Assembly: GCA_963719975.1 (NCBI GenBank)
Contig: CAVRED010000001.1
Span: forward strand, 372,001 to 436,000
Origin: Poindextera sp963719975
Lineage (GTDB): Bacteria; Pseudomonadota; Alphaproteobacteria; Caulobacterales; Caulobacteraceae
Direction of reading: 5' to 3'
DNA length: 64,000 nt
Position numbers and translations under genes: made by a program. The notes under the pieces are model-generated. The model saw only the letters and a program-made list of their open reading frames with translations. It did not search any database and was not told the DNA's origin. Shown piece by piece: positions 16,727 through 25,295 of the stretch. Numbering within the stretch: position 1 is the stretch's first letter; every line of letters starts with the position of its first letter.

Positions 16727-17706
16727 CGCCGGCCCGCCGCGGGCTCGATCAGCGCCGCCGCCCCCATCAGCGCTGCATGGGGCTGGATCACGACGCGGGT
16801 CGGGATAGCGCTGAGGTAGTCGCCCATACGGTCCTTGGCCTCGAAGCGACGACGAAAGTCACTGGCCCTGAGGAAGTCCAGGATGTCCGGCGCGATGCCG
16901 CCGGAGATATAGACCCCGCCGCGCGCGCCCATGGCCAGAGCGAAGTTGCCGGCCGTCGAGCCGAGGATGGCGCAGAACCGCGCCAGCGCCTCGCGCGCCA
17001 GGACGTCTCCCGCCAGTCCCGCCTGCGTCACCTGATCGGGCGCCTCGATCGGCGTCGATGCTCCGGTGATGTCGCCCAGCGCTCCATAGACGTTGAGCAG
17101 GCCAGGGCCCGACAGGACATGCTCGACCGAGACGCGTCCGAACCGCTTCGCGAGCCGCCGCAGAATTTCAACCTCGATGTCATCCTCCGGCGCAAAGCCC
17201 ATGTGGCCGCCTTCGCCCGTCAAGACCGCCTGCGCCCGCCCGTCGTCGATGAGCGCGCCTGCGCCGAACCCGGTGCCCGGCCCCATGATGACCCGGGTCG
17301 CGTGGGCCAGCCCGCGCAGCCGCGGGCCGACCAGACGCGTGTCGGCGGACTGCAGGCTGGGGATGGCCAGCGCCTGGGCGGTGAAGTCGTTGATCAGCCG
17401 CACGCGCGAAAAGCCCCCGACCTCCGCAAGCCGCCGCTCGGCGAACCGCCAGCTGCGATTGTTGGTGAAGGTCACGGCGCCCCGGTTGATCGGGCCGGCC
17501 GCCGCGATGATCGCGAACCTGGGCCGCGCACCCTTCAACTCGGCGAGGTAGGCCACCAGCGCCGCATCACCAGTGCGATAGTCAGCCGCGTCCAGAACTC
17601 GCGCCTGGCTGATTCTCACGCGCGCGGCGCCCGTGCGGGTCGCGACGGCGAAGCGGGCGTGGGTGCCGCCGACATCGCCGACGAGACCGCTCGGCGCCGT
17701 CGCCAT
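16723..17706 (-). CDS. glk: glucokinase
   Basis: This 327-residue kinase phosphorylates glucose at C6 and feeds the Entner-Doudoroff pathway. It belongs to the bacterial glucokinase (Glk/ROK-like) family. The ATP site GDVGGTHARFAVA is at residues 10-22. The sugar-binding segments VRLINDFTAQALAIP and GPGTGFGAGALI follow, then LTGEGGHMGFAPED. It lies eight bases after edd and overlaps pyk by an ATGA, consistent with an edd-glk-pyk operon. Confidence 0.93.
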   Translation of the reverse strand: MATAPSGLVGDVGGTHARFAVATRTGAARVRISQARVLDAADYRTGDAALVAYLAELKGARPRFAIIAAAGPINRGAVTFTNNRSWRFAERRLAEVGGFSRVRLINDFTAQALAIPSLQSADTRLVGPRLRGLAHATRVIMGPGTGFGAGALIDDGRAQAVLTGEGGHMGFAPEDDIEVEILRRLAKRFGRVSVEHVLSGPGLLNVYGALGDITGASTPIEAPDQVTQAGLAGDVLAREALARFCAILGSTAGNFALAMGARGGVYISGGIAPDILDFLRASDFRRRFEAKDRMGDYLSAIPTRVVIQPHAALMGAAALIEPAAGRR

Positions 17707-17714
17707 CCGGCCGC

Positions 17715-19517
17715 TCAGAACAGGACCGAGGCGCCGGCCTCGGCCGGGCCGACGGCATGGCGCATGTGGCCAAAGAGCTCTCGGCCGAAGCCGTGCATCG
17801 CCCGCGGCGCCGTCGCCGGCGTGCGCCTGCGCAACGCCGACGCCTCGACTTTGGCCTCCAGGACTCCGGCCTCGGCGTCCACCCGGATGACGTCGCCATC
17901 CTCAAGATAGGCGAGCGGCCCTAGCTCGGCGGCCTCGGGCGTGACGTGCAGCGCGACAGGAACCTTGCCGGACGCGCCCGACATCCGCCCGTCGGTGACC
18001 AGCGCCACCTTCTGGCCGCGGTCAAGCAGCACGCCCAGCGTTGGCGAGAGGCTGTGCAGCTCCGGCATGCCGTTGGCCCTGGGGCCCTGGAAGCGGACAA
18101 CGGCCACGAAGTCGCCGGTGAGGCGCCCGGCCTGGAAGGCGGCCAACAGGGCCTCCTGGTCATCGAACACCTTGGCCGGCGCTTCGACCGAGCGGTGCTC
18201 CGGCTTGACCGCCGAGGTCTTGATGACCGCGCGGCCGAGGCCGCCCTTGAGCAGCGTGATGCCGCCGTGGGCGTCGAACGGGTTATCGACGGATCGAAGG
18301 ACGGAGGGGTCGAGCGAGGCGCTGGGACCTTCGCGCCAGGCCAGCGCCGCGCCGTCGAGGAAGGGCTCCTGCTGATAGCGGCGCAGTCCCGGTCCGGCGA
18401 CCGTCGACACCGGCTCGTGCGCCAGGCCGGCGTCCAGCAGCTGCCTTACGACGTAGGCCATCCCGCCCGCGGCGTGGAAGTGATTCACATCGGCGGCGCC
18501 GTTCGGATAGACGCGGGCGATGAGGGGCGTGACCGCCGAAAGCTCGGCGAAGTCGTCCCAGTCGATCTCGAGGCCGGCGGCGCGCGCGATCGCCACCAGG
18601 TGCAAGGTGTGGTTGGTCGATCCGCCGGTCGCCAACAGCCCGACCATGCCGTTGACGATCGCCCGCTCGTCGACGACGCGGGCGAGCGGGGTGTAGCCCT
18701 GCTTGCGCGGCCCGATCTCTGCCAGCCGGCGCGCCGCCGCCATCGTGAGCGCATCGCGGAGCGCGGTCCCCGGATTGACGAAGGCCGCGCCTGGCAGATG
18801 CAGCCCCATCATTTCCATCAGCATCTGGTTGGAGTTGGCGGTACCGTAGAAGGTGCAGGTGCCCGGCCCATGGTACGCCGCCATTTCGGCGGCGAGCAGC
18901 GCCTCGCGCGTCGCTTGGCCCTGCGCGTAGCGGGCGCGGACGCGCGCCTTCTCGTCGTTGGCGAGCCCGCTCGTCATCGGGCCTGCTGGCGCGAAGACGC
19001 CGGGCAGGTGACCGAAGGCCAGCGCGCCGATCAGGAGGCCCGGCACGATCTTGTCGCAGACACCCAGGAAGATTGCTCCGTCGAAGGCGTCGTGGGTCAG
19101 GGCGACGGCGGTCGCCATCGCGATCACGTCGCGGGAAAAGAGCGACAGCTCCATGCCTGGCCGCCCCTGGGTGACGCCGTCGCACATGGCGGGCACGCCG
19201 CCGGCGAACTGGGCCGTCGCGCCGACCTCGCGGGCGGCGTCGCGGATCAATCCGGGGAAGCGCTCGAGCGGCTGGTGCGCCGAGAGCATGTCGTTGTAGG
19301 CCGACACGATCGCCAGGTTCGGCGCGGCCGGGTCCATCGCCCTCAGCTTGTCGGCCGGCGATTGCGCGGCGAACGCGTGCGCCCAGTTGGCGCAGGATAG
19401 CTTGGCGCGCCCGGCCCCCGCACGAAGCGCCTCGTCCATCCGCGCCAGGTAGTCGGCCCGGCGGTCGCCACTCCGCGCTGCGATGCGGGCGGTGACCTCG
19501 GCGACGACCTCGTGCAT
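17715..19517 (-). CDS. edd: 6-phosphogluconate dehydratase
   Basis: This 600-residue Fe-S dehydratase of the IlvD/Edd family converts 6-phosphogluconate to KDPG, the first committed Entner-Doudoroff step. Family signatures are visible: AQFAGGVPAMCDGVTQG and FLGVCDKIVPG supply cluster cysteines, and VTDGRMSGASGKVPVA is the second family signature. The length matches Edd (about 600) and not IlvD (about 560), and the glk neighbour supports Edd. It is the promoter-proximal gene of the operon; no repressor gene is adjacent. Confidence 0.94.
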   Translation of the reverse strand: MHEVVAEVTARIAARSGDRRADYLARMDEALRAGAGRAKLSCANWAHAFAAQSPADKLRAMDPAAPNLAIVSAYNDMLSAHQPLERFPGLIRDAAREVGATAQFAGGVPAMCDGVTQGRPGMELSLFSRDVIAMATAVALTHDAFDGAIFLGVCDKIVPGLLIGALAFGHLPGVFAPAGPMTSGLANDEKARVRARYAQGQATREALLAAEMAAYHGPGTCTFYGTANSNQMLMEMMGLHLPGAAFVNPGTALRDALTMAAARRLAEIGPRKQGYTPLARVVDERAIVNGMVGLLATGGSTNHTLHLVAIARAAGLEIDWDDFAELSAVTPLIARVYPNGAADVNHFHAAGGMAYVVRQLLDAGLAHEPVSTVAGPGLRRYQQEPFLDGAALAWREGPSASLDPSVLRSVDNPFDAHGGITLLKGGLGRAVIKTSAVKPEHRSVEAPAKVFDDQEALLAAFQAGRLTGDFVAVVRFQGPRANGMPELHSLSPTLGVLLDRGQKVALVTDGRMSGASGKVPVALHVTPEAAELGPLAYLEDGDVIRVDAEAGVLEAKVEASALRRRTPATAPRAMHGFGRELFGHMRHAVGPAEAGASVLF

Positions 19518-19694
19518 GGGGAATCCAGGCTCCTCGGCGCCCTAAACGCTGGCCCCCGCCCTCGCAAACGGAAACAGTGATCGCGCCGTTCGGCGTTCCT
19601 AGCACAGGCGCCCGCGGCCGCTCAGCGGATTAGCCGACGCACAAAACGCTCGCCGCGCTGGGAACGGTCATGCAGACTGGTCGTTATAGCTAAG

Positions 19695-19709
19695 CTGACA
19701 GAGTGTCAG
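19695..19709. promoter_or_regulatory. short inverted repeat upstream of the DUF992 gene
   Basis: CTGACA, three bases, TGTCAG forms a perfect 6-base dyad 13 bases before the ATG at 19723. It could be an operator or a small leader hairpin overlapping the ribosome-binding region (AGGGAG follows at once). No regulator is identified. Confidence 0.3.
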
Positions 19710-19722
19710 GGAGAACCGAACC

Positions 19723-20229
19723 ATGAGAACTTCACATCGCTCAGTCCTGGGTGTCGTGAGTGCAATAGCGGCTGCCGCGCTCGCGCTGCCGGCCGCCGCG
19801 CCGGCGCAGGCCCAAGCTGACCAGTCCGGCATCCGCGTCGGGGTGCTGACCTGCAACGAGGCCAGCGGCTGGGGCATGGTCTTCGGCTCGAGCCACACGA
19901 TCCACTGCACGTTCGAACACGACGGCCGAATCGTCGCGCGCTATCGCGGTCACATCGACAAGTTCGGCGTCGATGTCGGCTATCAAAGCGGCGGAGTGTT
20001 GGTCTGGGCTGTGTTCGCGCCGACCAATGGTCCAAGGCCCGGCTCGCTCAACGGCCACTACGCCGGCCTGACGGCGGGCGCCTCGGTCGGCGTCGGCGCC
20101 TCGGCGAACGCGCTGGTCGGCGGGCTCGACCGCTCGATCGCCCTGCAGCCGCTCAGCGTTGAAGGAATGCAAGGCGTCAACCTCGCCGCCGGAATCGGTG
20201 CGATGACGCTGGAATACGTCCCGGACTGA
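19723..20229 (+). CDS. exported DUF992 domain-containing protein
   Basis: This 168-residue protein has a Sec signal peptide (residues 1-31, with an alanine-rich core and AQA cleavage region) and a mature part typical of DUF992: VGVLTCNEASGWGMVFGSSHTIHCTF, then a glycine- and alanine-rich stretch and LSVEGMQGVNLAAGIG. Two conserved cysteines, in LTCNE and IHCTF, may form a disulfide. DUF992 proteins are small periplasmic proteins of alphaproteobacteria with unknown function, sometimes related to SH3-like beta folds. It stands alone and converges on an aldo/keto reductase gene. Confidence 0.82.
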   Translation: MRTSHRSVLGVVSAIAAAALALPAAAPAQAQADQSGIRVGVLTCNEASGWGMVFGSSHTIHCTFEHDGRIVARYRGHIDKFGVDVGYQSGGVLVWAVFAPTNGPRPGSLNGHYAGLTAGASVGVGASANALVGGLDRSIALQPLSVEGMQGVNLAAGIGAMTLEYVPD

Positions 20230-20246
20230 TCAGGACGCCACGGGTT

Positions 20247-21185
20247 CTAGTTGCCCGAGAGGCTGTCGACCTGGCCGAACAGCCGTTGCAGACGCATGAG
20301 CGCCTCCGGCGGCAAGGACGGGCCTTGGATGGCCGCGACGTTGGCTTCGAGATGGGCGACGTCGCCCGTGCCGGTGAGGATCACCTCGGCGCCCGGCTCG
20401 TGCCGGCAGAATCGGTAGGCGATCTCGGTGAGAGCGCCGGAGGCGGCGAAGGGGCGCAGAAAACCCAAGGGGTCGTCGGCGTCCACCTCCGAAGCATCCA
20501 CCTCGCCGCCTGCGACCAGGCCGGCGACGGCCTCGCGCAGAGCGGCAGGGTCGCTTAGCGCGCGGCGGACGGCGAACATGATCAGCGTGCCGACGTCGTG
20601 TTTCAGCGCCTCGGGGAACACCCGGGCCCTGGCCGACGGATTCAAGAGGTTGAAGCCGGTCATGATCACATCGAACAGGTCGTCGGGCAGGGCGCGCGCC
20701 AGCATGGCGTGGCCGGTGTCGCGGCCGAACACCTCGGTCACGCCAAGGAATCGGATCTTTCCGGCCGCCTGTTGCCGCTTCAGCTCGGGAACGAACGTCT
20801 CGACCGCCTGCGCATAGTGCTCGAGCGCGAGGCCGTGCAGATGAAAGACGTCGACATGGTCGGTTCCGAGCCGCCTGAGGCTCTGGTCAAGGCTTTCCGC
20901 GAGCTCCGTGGCGGTCAGTAGACGCTCGCCGCGGCTGGGGCCGCACTTGGTCGAGAGGAAAAGCCCATCGCGCCGCCCTTGGATGCCCCGCCCAACCGCC
21001 TCTTCGGTCCCGTACGCCCGGGCGGTGTCGATAAAGGTGATCCCCAGGTCCAGCGCGCGCCGCACGACGTTCGCCGCATCGTCAACGCTGGCGCCGCGCG
21101 CCATGCCGAGCCGGCTTGCGCCGCCGCAGCCCAACCCGGCGACGCTCACAACCGCGTCGGTGCGTCCCAACCTGACCGTCTGCAT
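20247..21185 (-). CDS. aldo/keto reductase family oxidoreductase
   Basis: This 312-residue NADPH-dependent TIM-barrel protein fits the AKR family. It starts MQTVRLGRTDAVVSVAGLGCGG. The catalytic tetrad region is visible as DLGITFIDTARAYGTEEAVG (Asp and Tyr), STKCGPS (Lys) and DHVDVFHLHGL (His). The C-terminal nicotinamide/phosphate-binding GTGDVAHLEAN differs slightly from the usual GxxxxxHLEEN. The substrate is unknown. It stands alone, read divergently from the hybrid kinase gene. Confidence 0.88.
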   Translation of the reverse strand: MQTVRLGRTDAVVSVAGLGCGGASRLGMARGASVDDAANVVRRALDLGITFIDTARAYGTEEAVGRGIQGRRDGLFLSTKCGPSRGERLLTATELAESLDQSLRRLGTDHVDVFHLHGLALEHYAQAVETFVPELKRQQAAGKIRFLGVTEVFGRDTGHAMLARALPDDLFDVIMTGFNLLNPSARARVFPEALKHDVGTLIMFAVRRALSDPAALREAVAGLVAGGEVDASEVDADDPLGFLRPFAASGALTEIAYRFCRHEPGAEVILTGTGDVAHLEANVAAIQGPSLPPEALMRLQRLFGQVDSLSGN

Positions 21186-21329
21186 CGGTTCGATCGCTCC
21201 CCTCGCCGCCCGCGGCGCATCCTATCCGCTCGCCATTGCGGCGGGCCAGCGCCGCGGCGTCCCGGGCTGCCGGCAAGCCATCTTTAATCATATGCCCGCA
21301 AAGTCCGAGGGTTACGTAGGGGGAGATCG

Positions 21330-23177
21330 GTGGCGACGGCGCAGGACGATGCTGCAAGCGCACAGCCGCGCGCGCCGGCCGGCCTGATCGCCGACGTCGA
21401 CGCGTCGCTTCGCCTTTTCGTCGCATCGAGCCGCAACATCCGCAATCGGATGGTGCACGCCACGGCGATGGTGGTCGGCTCGGCCGTCCTGTTGAAGGGC
21501 TTTCAAGGCTATCTCTGGTTCGCCGCGGCGACCGCCTTGACCCTGGTCGCCTCGCTGATCGCCAAGAGCGTGAGCGAGACCGCCAGCGCCGGCCGGCGCG
21601 CCTCGAGCGCCCGCGAGCTCTTCGTCGTCACATTGCTCGGAAGCATCATCTACTCGGGCTGGTTCGTCAGCCTATGGCGGTCCGGGGACGAAGCCGCGCA
21701 GATGTTTGCGTTGGTGATGGTCTTTGTCGGCTTCACTTACCTGCTGATGCAGTACTACGCGACGCCGCGGATCTTCGTCGCGCTGATCTCACCCTATCTG
21801 GCGGCCCTGGCCTTCGTCGCTGGGGGGATCGTCTGGGATCGGCTGCAGCAGGGCAGGCCGTGGATCTGCATCGCCGTCGCGGCTGGCGCCCTTGGACTCG
21901 GCAACTTCCTGCGCAATGCGCGTCTGCAACTCGACCAGTCCCGCTCGGCGCTGCGCGAGGCGCGGGCGCATGCACGCCGCGGGGAACAGGCTGCCGACGC
22001 GGCCAATGCGGCGAAGAGCGCGTTCCTGGCGACCATGAGCCACGAGATCCGCACCCCGTTGAACGGCGTTCTCGGGATGGCGCAAGCCATGCAGGCCGAC
22101 GAACTCACCGAGGCGCAACGCGCGCGCATCGGCGTCGTACGCGAGTTGGGCGAGACCCTGCTCGCGATCCTCAATGACATCCTCGACCTGTCCAAGATCG
22201 AGGCCGGGCGGCTGACGCTGGAGACAACGCAGTTCGACATGGGGGAGCTCGTACGCGGGGCGCACGCGGTCTTCAGCGCCATCGCCGAAGAGCGCGGGCT
22301 CGCCTTCAGCCTCGAGATCGAAGAAACCGCGCTCGGGACCTACGAGGGCGATCCGACCCGGGTGCGCCAGATCCTGCACAACCTCGCTTCCAACGCCCTG
22401 AAGTTCACCGCCGACGGCCAGGTGAGCATCTCGCTTGCGACGCTCGACCCGGGCGTGCGCATCCAGGTGTGCGACACCGGCGAGGGGATCGCCCCCGACG
22501 TGCTCGACAAGCTGTTCGCCAAGTTCGTGCAGGCCGACGCCTCGACGACGCGGCGCTTCGGAGGAACCGGTCTTGGCCTCGCGATCTGCCGTGAGCTCAC
22601 CCAGATGATGGGTGGCGTGATCGGCGTTGAGAGCCGGCCAGGCGAGGGCTCGACGTTCACCGTAGACCTTCCGCTCGTCCGCCTCGGCGATGCGTCGCAA
22701 GCCGTCGCCTCTCCCGCGGCGGCGTCGAGGCAGGACTCCCTGCAGCTCTCATCGCTGCGCGTTCTGGCGGCCGAGGACAACGCCACCAATCAGCTTGTGC
22801 TCAAGACCTTGCTCGCACAGGTCGGAATCGAGCCGTTCGTGGTCGAAAACGGCCAACTGGCGGTCGAGGCCTGGGAGAGCGGAGCCTTCGACCTGATCCT
22901 CATGGACATGCAGATGCCGGTCATGGACGGGCTCACCGCCACCCGCCTGATCCGCGAGGCTGAAGCGGTGGCGGGACGAGCGCCGACGTTGATCGTGGCG
23001 CTGTCGGCGAACGTGCTTACGCACCAGGTCCAGGCCTACCGCGAAGCCGGCATGGACGGCCACCTGGCCAAGCCGATTGAGGTTGGCCGGTTGTTCGAGA
23101 TCGTGCATCTGGCTTGGGCGCGCGGCGCGGAGGCGCCCGCCGCCCGCGCTCGCCGCCCGCGCCGGGGCGCCGCGTAG
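21330..23177 (+). CDS. hybrid sensor histidine kinase/response regulator, multipass membrane
   Basis: This 615-residue protein has five or six membrane helices in residues 45-200, a short coiled linker, a HisKA domain with ATMSHEIRTPLNGVLGMAQ (His near 236), an HATPase domain (NLASNALKFTADG, DTGEGIAPDVL, GTGLGLAICREL) and a C-terminal receiver (AAEDNATNQLV, phospho-Asp in LILMDMQMPVMDG, final K in HLAKPIE). No HPt or output regulator is nearby, so its partners are unknown. The start is GTG with GGGGGAGA upstream. The membrane sensor has no recognisable periplasmic domain and may sense the membrane itself. Confidence 0.88.
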   Translation: MATAQDDAASAQPRAPAGLIADVDASLRLFVASSRNIRNRMVHATAMVVGSAVLLKGFQGYLWFAAATALTLVASLIAKSVSETASAGRRASSARELFVVTLLGSIIYSGWFVSLWRSGDEAAQMFALVMVFVGFTYLLMQYYATPRIFVALISPYLAALAFVAGGIVWDRLQQGRPWICIAVAAGALGLGNFLRNARLQLDQSRSALREARAHARRGEQAADAANAAKSAFLATMSHEIRTPLNGVLGMAQAMQADELTEAQRARIGVVRELGETLLAILNDILDLSKIEAGRLTLETTQFDMGELVRGAHAVFSAIAEERGLAFSLEIEETALGTYEGDPTRVRQILHNLASNALKFTADGQVSISLATLDPGVRIQVCDTGEGIAPDVLDKLFAKFVQADASTTRRFGGTGLGLAICRELTQMMGGVIGVESRPGEGSTFTVDLPLVRLGDASQAVASPAAASRQDSLQLSSLRVLAAEDNATNQLVLKTLLAQVGIEPFVVENGQLAVEAWESGAFDLILMDMQMPVMDGLTATRLIREAEAVAGRAPTLIVALSANVLTHQVQAYREAGMDGHLAKPIEVGRLFEIVHLAWARGAEAPAARARRPRRGAA

Positions 23178-23260
23178 CGCCGACCTCGTCGGAGATAGGC
23201 TCTGTCGCCACACGGCGCGAGCTCTTGGGATCCACGCTCGATGTTGATCGCAGCGGGGGG

Positions 23261-23350
23261 TCAGGCGCGGTTGGCTGTGACGACCGACAGCGAGAAGGCC
23301 ACGGCGAAGCTCACGGCGATGAAGGCGATGGAAAGCATCATGGGGCTCAT
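23261..23350 (-). CDS. 29-residue hydrophobic mini-protein
   Basis: A short reading frame begins at the ATG at 23348-23350, eleven bases after the DUF4097 stop, and ends with TGA at 23261-23263. It encodes MSPMMLSIAFIAVSFAVAF followed by SLSVVTANRA, a single membrane helix with a basic tail. The ribosome-binding site is weak, but the tight spacing suggests coupling to the upstream gene. No homologue is recognised. It may be a real operon member or a chance frame. Confidence 0.4.
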   Translation of the reverse strand: MSPMMLSIAFIAVSFAVAFSLSVVTANRA

Positions 23351-23361
23351 TTGGCTGGGGT

Positions 23362-24165
23362 TCAGGCGCGCGCGAGGTTCACGTCGCCGCTCATTGTGCG
23401 GATGATCAGCTCGACGCGCTTGTCGCCGTCCGCCGGCGGCTCGGCCGCGTCCAGTTCGGAGTGCACGCGCCCGCTCATCGTCGAGATGTCGAGGTAGGCG
23501 GCCGATCCTTTCGCCACCCCAACCGAAACGCGTCCGGCCATTGTCTTGGCCCGCACGCGGCCGTGGTCGGCGCGGCGCACCTTGACCGCGCCGGCGGCCG
23601 TGAAGGCCTCGACGCTGTCGCCGGCCTCGCCGACCTCGATGTCGCCGGCGCCGGTGGTGACGCGCGTGTCCGCGCCGACGCGGCCGAGTTCGATCTTGCC
23701 CGACCCGCTCTTCACATCGGCGGACCCGGAAACCTCTGCGATGGTGATCGAGCCTGCGCCCGACCGCGCCTTGACCTCGGCGGCCGCGTCCAGGCGGACC
23801 GCGCCAGCGCCGGTGTGCGCCTCGACCTCGCCAAAACGGCCGCTGGTTTCGATACGCCCCGCGCCGGTGCCCAGGTGAAGGGCGCTGTCCAGGGGCGCGC
23901 GTATCTCGGCTTCGATGTCGCCGCCCCAGCCGAACATGATCCGGCGTTCGCGGCGGATGCGCACGAGGATGTCATTGCCGCTCTGCGTGACCTCGGCCTC
24001 GGCGATCAGGTCGCGCGCCAGACCGTCGCCATGGGCGGCGGTGAGCACGATCGTCGTTTCAGTCGTCGGCGCCGCCGTGACGCTGATCCGACCCTTGGGG
24101 ATCTCGACCTTCAGCCGGATGCGATCGGGCGTCTGGAAGGTCTCCGTGCGTGTGTCGGGATTCAT
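23362..24165 (-). CDS. DUF4097 family beta-strand repeat protein
   Basis: This 267-residue protein is almost entirely short beta repeats. Blocks such as GTGAGRIE, HTGAGAVR, RSGAGSIT, KSGSGKIE and TTGAGDIE recur about every 18-20 residues, as in DUF4097 (adhesin-like right-handed beta solenoids). There is no signal peptide, so it is probably cytosolic. I start it at the ATG at 24163-24165, preceded by AAGGA eight bases upstream, which overlaps the stop of the ribbon-helix-helix gene. It likely works with that regulator; the role is unknown. Confidence 0.75.
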   Translation of the reverse strand: MNPDTRTETFQTPDRIRLKVEIPKGRISVTAAPTTETTIVLTAAHGDGLARDLIAEAEVTQSGNDILVRIRRERRIMFGWGGDIEAEIRAPLDSALHLGTGAGRIETSGRFGEVEAHTGAGAVRLDAAAEVKARSGAGSITIAEVSGSADVKSGSGKIELGRVGADTRVTTGAGDIEVGEAGDSVEAFTAAGAVKVRRADHGRVRAKTMAGRVSVGVAKGSAAYLDISTMSGRVHSELDAAEPPADGDKRVELIIRTMSGDVNLARA

Positions 24166-24644
24166 CTGACCCATCCTTGCATGTGGCGGCCGCGTCCATG
24201 CCGGCCGCCTCCGTTGCGTTCGCGTGGTTCGTCTGAGGTCGCTGCGCGCGCGGCGGCGACCAGCCATGTGTTCAAAGACTGCCCGCGCCGCGCCGCCAGC
24301 GCCTCGGCGCGAGCCTTCAACGCCTCGGGCAGCCGAAGGGTGATGCGAGCGGTCGCCTCGCCGTCGTCAGTGTCGAATGGCTCCGCGACGGCGTCTTGAC
24401 CTGGCGCCTGTTCGACCACGAAGACCGGCTCGCGACCCTTGACGCGGACGTCGATGGTGACGCCGGGCAGGGCCTCGCCGATCTCCGCCGCCGCCTGCGA
24501 CAGCGCATCCATGAGCACGAGGCGGAGCGCCGGGTCGAGCGCCAGCAGCAACCTGTCAGCGGCCGCCTTGGTGTCCGGCCCGCCCACGTCGGCGGCGCGG
24601 CTCAGGTCCTGGCTAAGGGAATCGATGAGGTTGGTGATGTCCAT
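24162..24644 (-). CDS. ribbon-helix-helix domain protein (HicB/Arc-like regulator)
   Basis: This 160-residue protein has an N-terminal helical region of unknown type and a C-terminal ribbon-helix-helix block: ARITLRLPEALKARAEAL, then ARRGQSLNTWLVAAARAA (about residues 98-136). RHH proteins bind DNA as dimers through the beta strand. The C-terminal tail is basic and glycine-rich. I prefer the ATG at 24642-24644, after a GGTGG stretch; one at 24656 is four codons upstream. It overlaps the DUF4097 gene (ATGA) and is read from a gap with a repeated TTGATGTCAT element, the likely operator. No toxin partner is present. Confidence 0.72.
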   Translation of the reverse strand: MDITNLIDSLSQDLSRAADVGGPDTKAAADRLLLALDPALRLVLMDALSQAAAEIGEALPGVTIDVRVKGREPVFVVEQAPGQDAVAEPFDTDDGEATARITLRLPEALKARAEALAARRGQSLNTWLVAAARAATSDEPRERNGGGRHGRGRHMQGWVR

Positions 24645-24665
24645 GAGCGCCACCATGACACCACT

Positions 24666-24698
24666 TTGATGTCATTGCAACATCAAAATTGATGTCAT
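24666..24698. promoter_or_regulatory. repeated TTGATGTCAT operator-like element
   Basis: TTGATGTCAT occurs twice in direct orientation, at 24666-24675 and 24689-24698, with the inverted core ACATCAA at 24680-24686 between them. The inverted and right-hand copies form a 7-2-7 palindrome. The element lies in the divergent gap between the RHH gene and the gene at 24775. RHH dimers typically bind tandem short motifs, so autoregulation by the neighbouring RHH protein is plausible. Confidence 0.55.
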
Positions 24699-24774
24699 CT
24701 GCGTCATGTTCGACGCGGCGAACGAAATTCGGCCTGGGGCGTTTCGCCTGCGTTCAGGTCGGGAGGCCGGTTCG

Positions 24775-25053
24775 ATGCCCATGCCGTTGATCCGCCGCGA
24801 CGTCGCCCAGATCCTGGCGCAGACCACGATCGAGATCGCCGATGCGGAGATCGTGCTCAGGGACGGACCGGATCTCGAGAAGGCCCGCGCCGCGGGCCGG
24901 CTCGCCCTGCTCTACCGCCATCGGGAGGAGCTCCTGCGGCGGATGGCCGAGATCGACCAGCACCCGGAAGCGTCGGAGTCCCTCTTCCAATGGATCAAGG
25001 AGGAGGCGTTCAGCCTTTCCCTCGGCATCGAACGCTGGATCGCGGACGGGTAA
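24775..25053 (+). CDS. conserved hypothetical protein, helical
   Basis: I place the start of this 92-residue protein at the ATG at 24775 because GGGAGG lies eight bases upstream. An earlier ATG at 24706 would overlap the operator region and lacks a ribosome-binding site. The sequence is predicted to be mostly helical and charged (AQILAQTTIEIADAEIVLRDG, ALLYRHREELLRRMAEID) with no membrane segment. I recognise no family. It is divergent from the RHH operon and may share its control element. It ends 22 bases before the 3' end of the tRNA gene on the other strand. Confidence 0.6.
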   Translation: MPMPLIRRDVAQILAQTTIEIADAEIVLRDGPDLEKARAAGRLALLYRHREELLRRMAEIDQHPEASESLFQWIKEEAFSLSLGIERWIADG

Positions 25054-25075
25054 GCCGCCGGGCGATACGGAGAGG

Positions 25076-25152
25076 TGGCGCGCCCGGAGCGATTCGAACG
25101 CCCGACCCCCAGATTCGTAGTCTGGTGCTCTATCCAGCTGAGCTACGGGCGC
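25076..25152 (-). tRNA. tRNA-Arg(ACG)
   Basis: The minus strand folds into a 77-base tRNA. The acceptor arms are GCGCCCG at the 5' end and CGGGCGC at the 3' end, followed by G and an encoded CCA (25076-25078). The D-arm contains AGCTCAGCTGGATAGAGC. The anticodon arm is CCAGA, loop CTACGAA, TCTGG, giving anticodon ACG (read ICG). The T-loop is TTCGAAT. The anticodon decodes CGU, CGC and CGA arginine codons. Confidence 0.96.
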
Positions 25153-25295
25153 GCGCTGGCCTCAACGGTGAAGGCGCGGAACCTAGTCGCGGGGCGGGCG
25201 CGGCGCAAGCGGTCGGCTGGGGCGACTTCCAGCGTTGGCGCGCGAATGTCGTCGTGGTTCAATTCCGACAGGGATTGCGACGGAGGCTTTGCGCG

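Noticed and set aside
24162..24644. Type II toxin-antitoxin system (HicB-like antitoxin)
   Set aside because: The RHH domain resembles HicB-type proteins, but no HicA-like or other small toxin gene is beside it; the partner is DUF4097.
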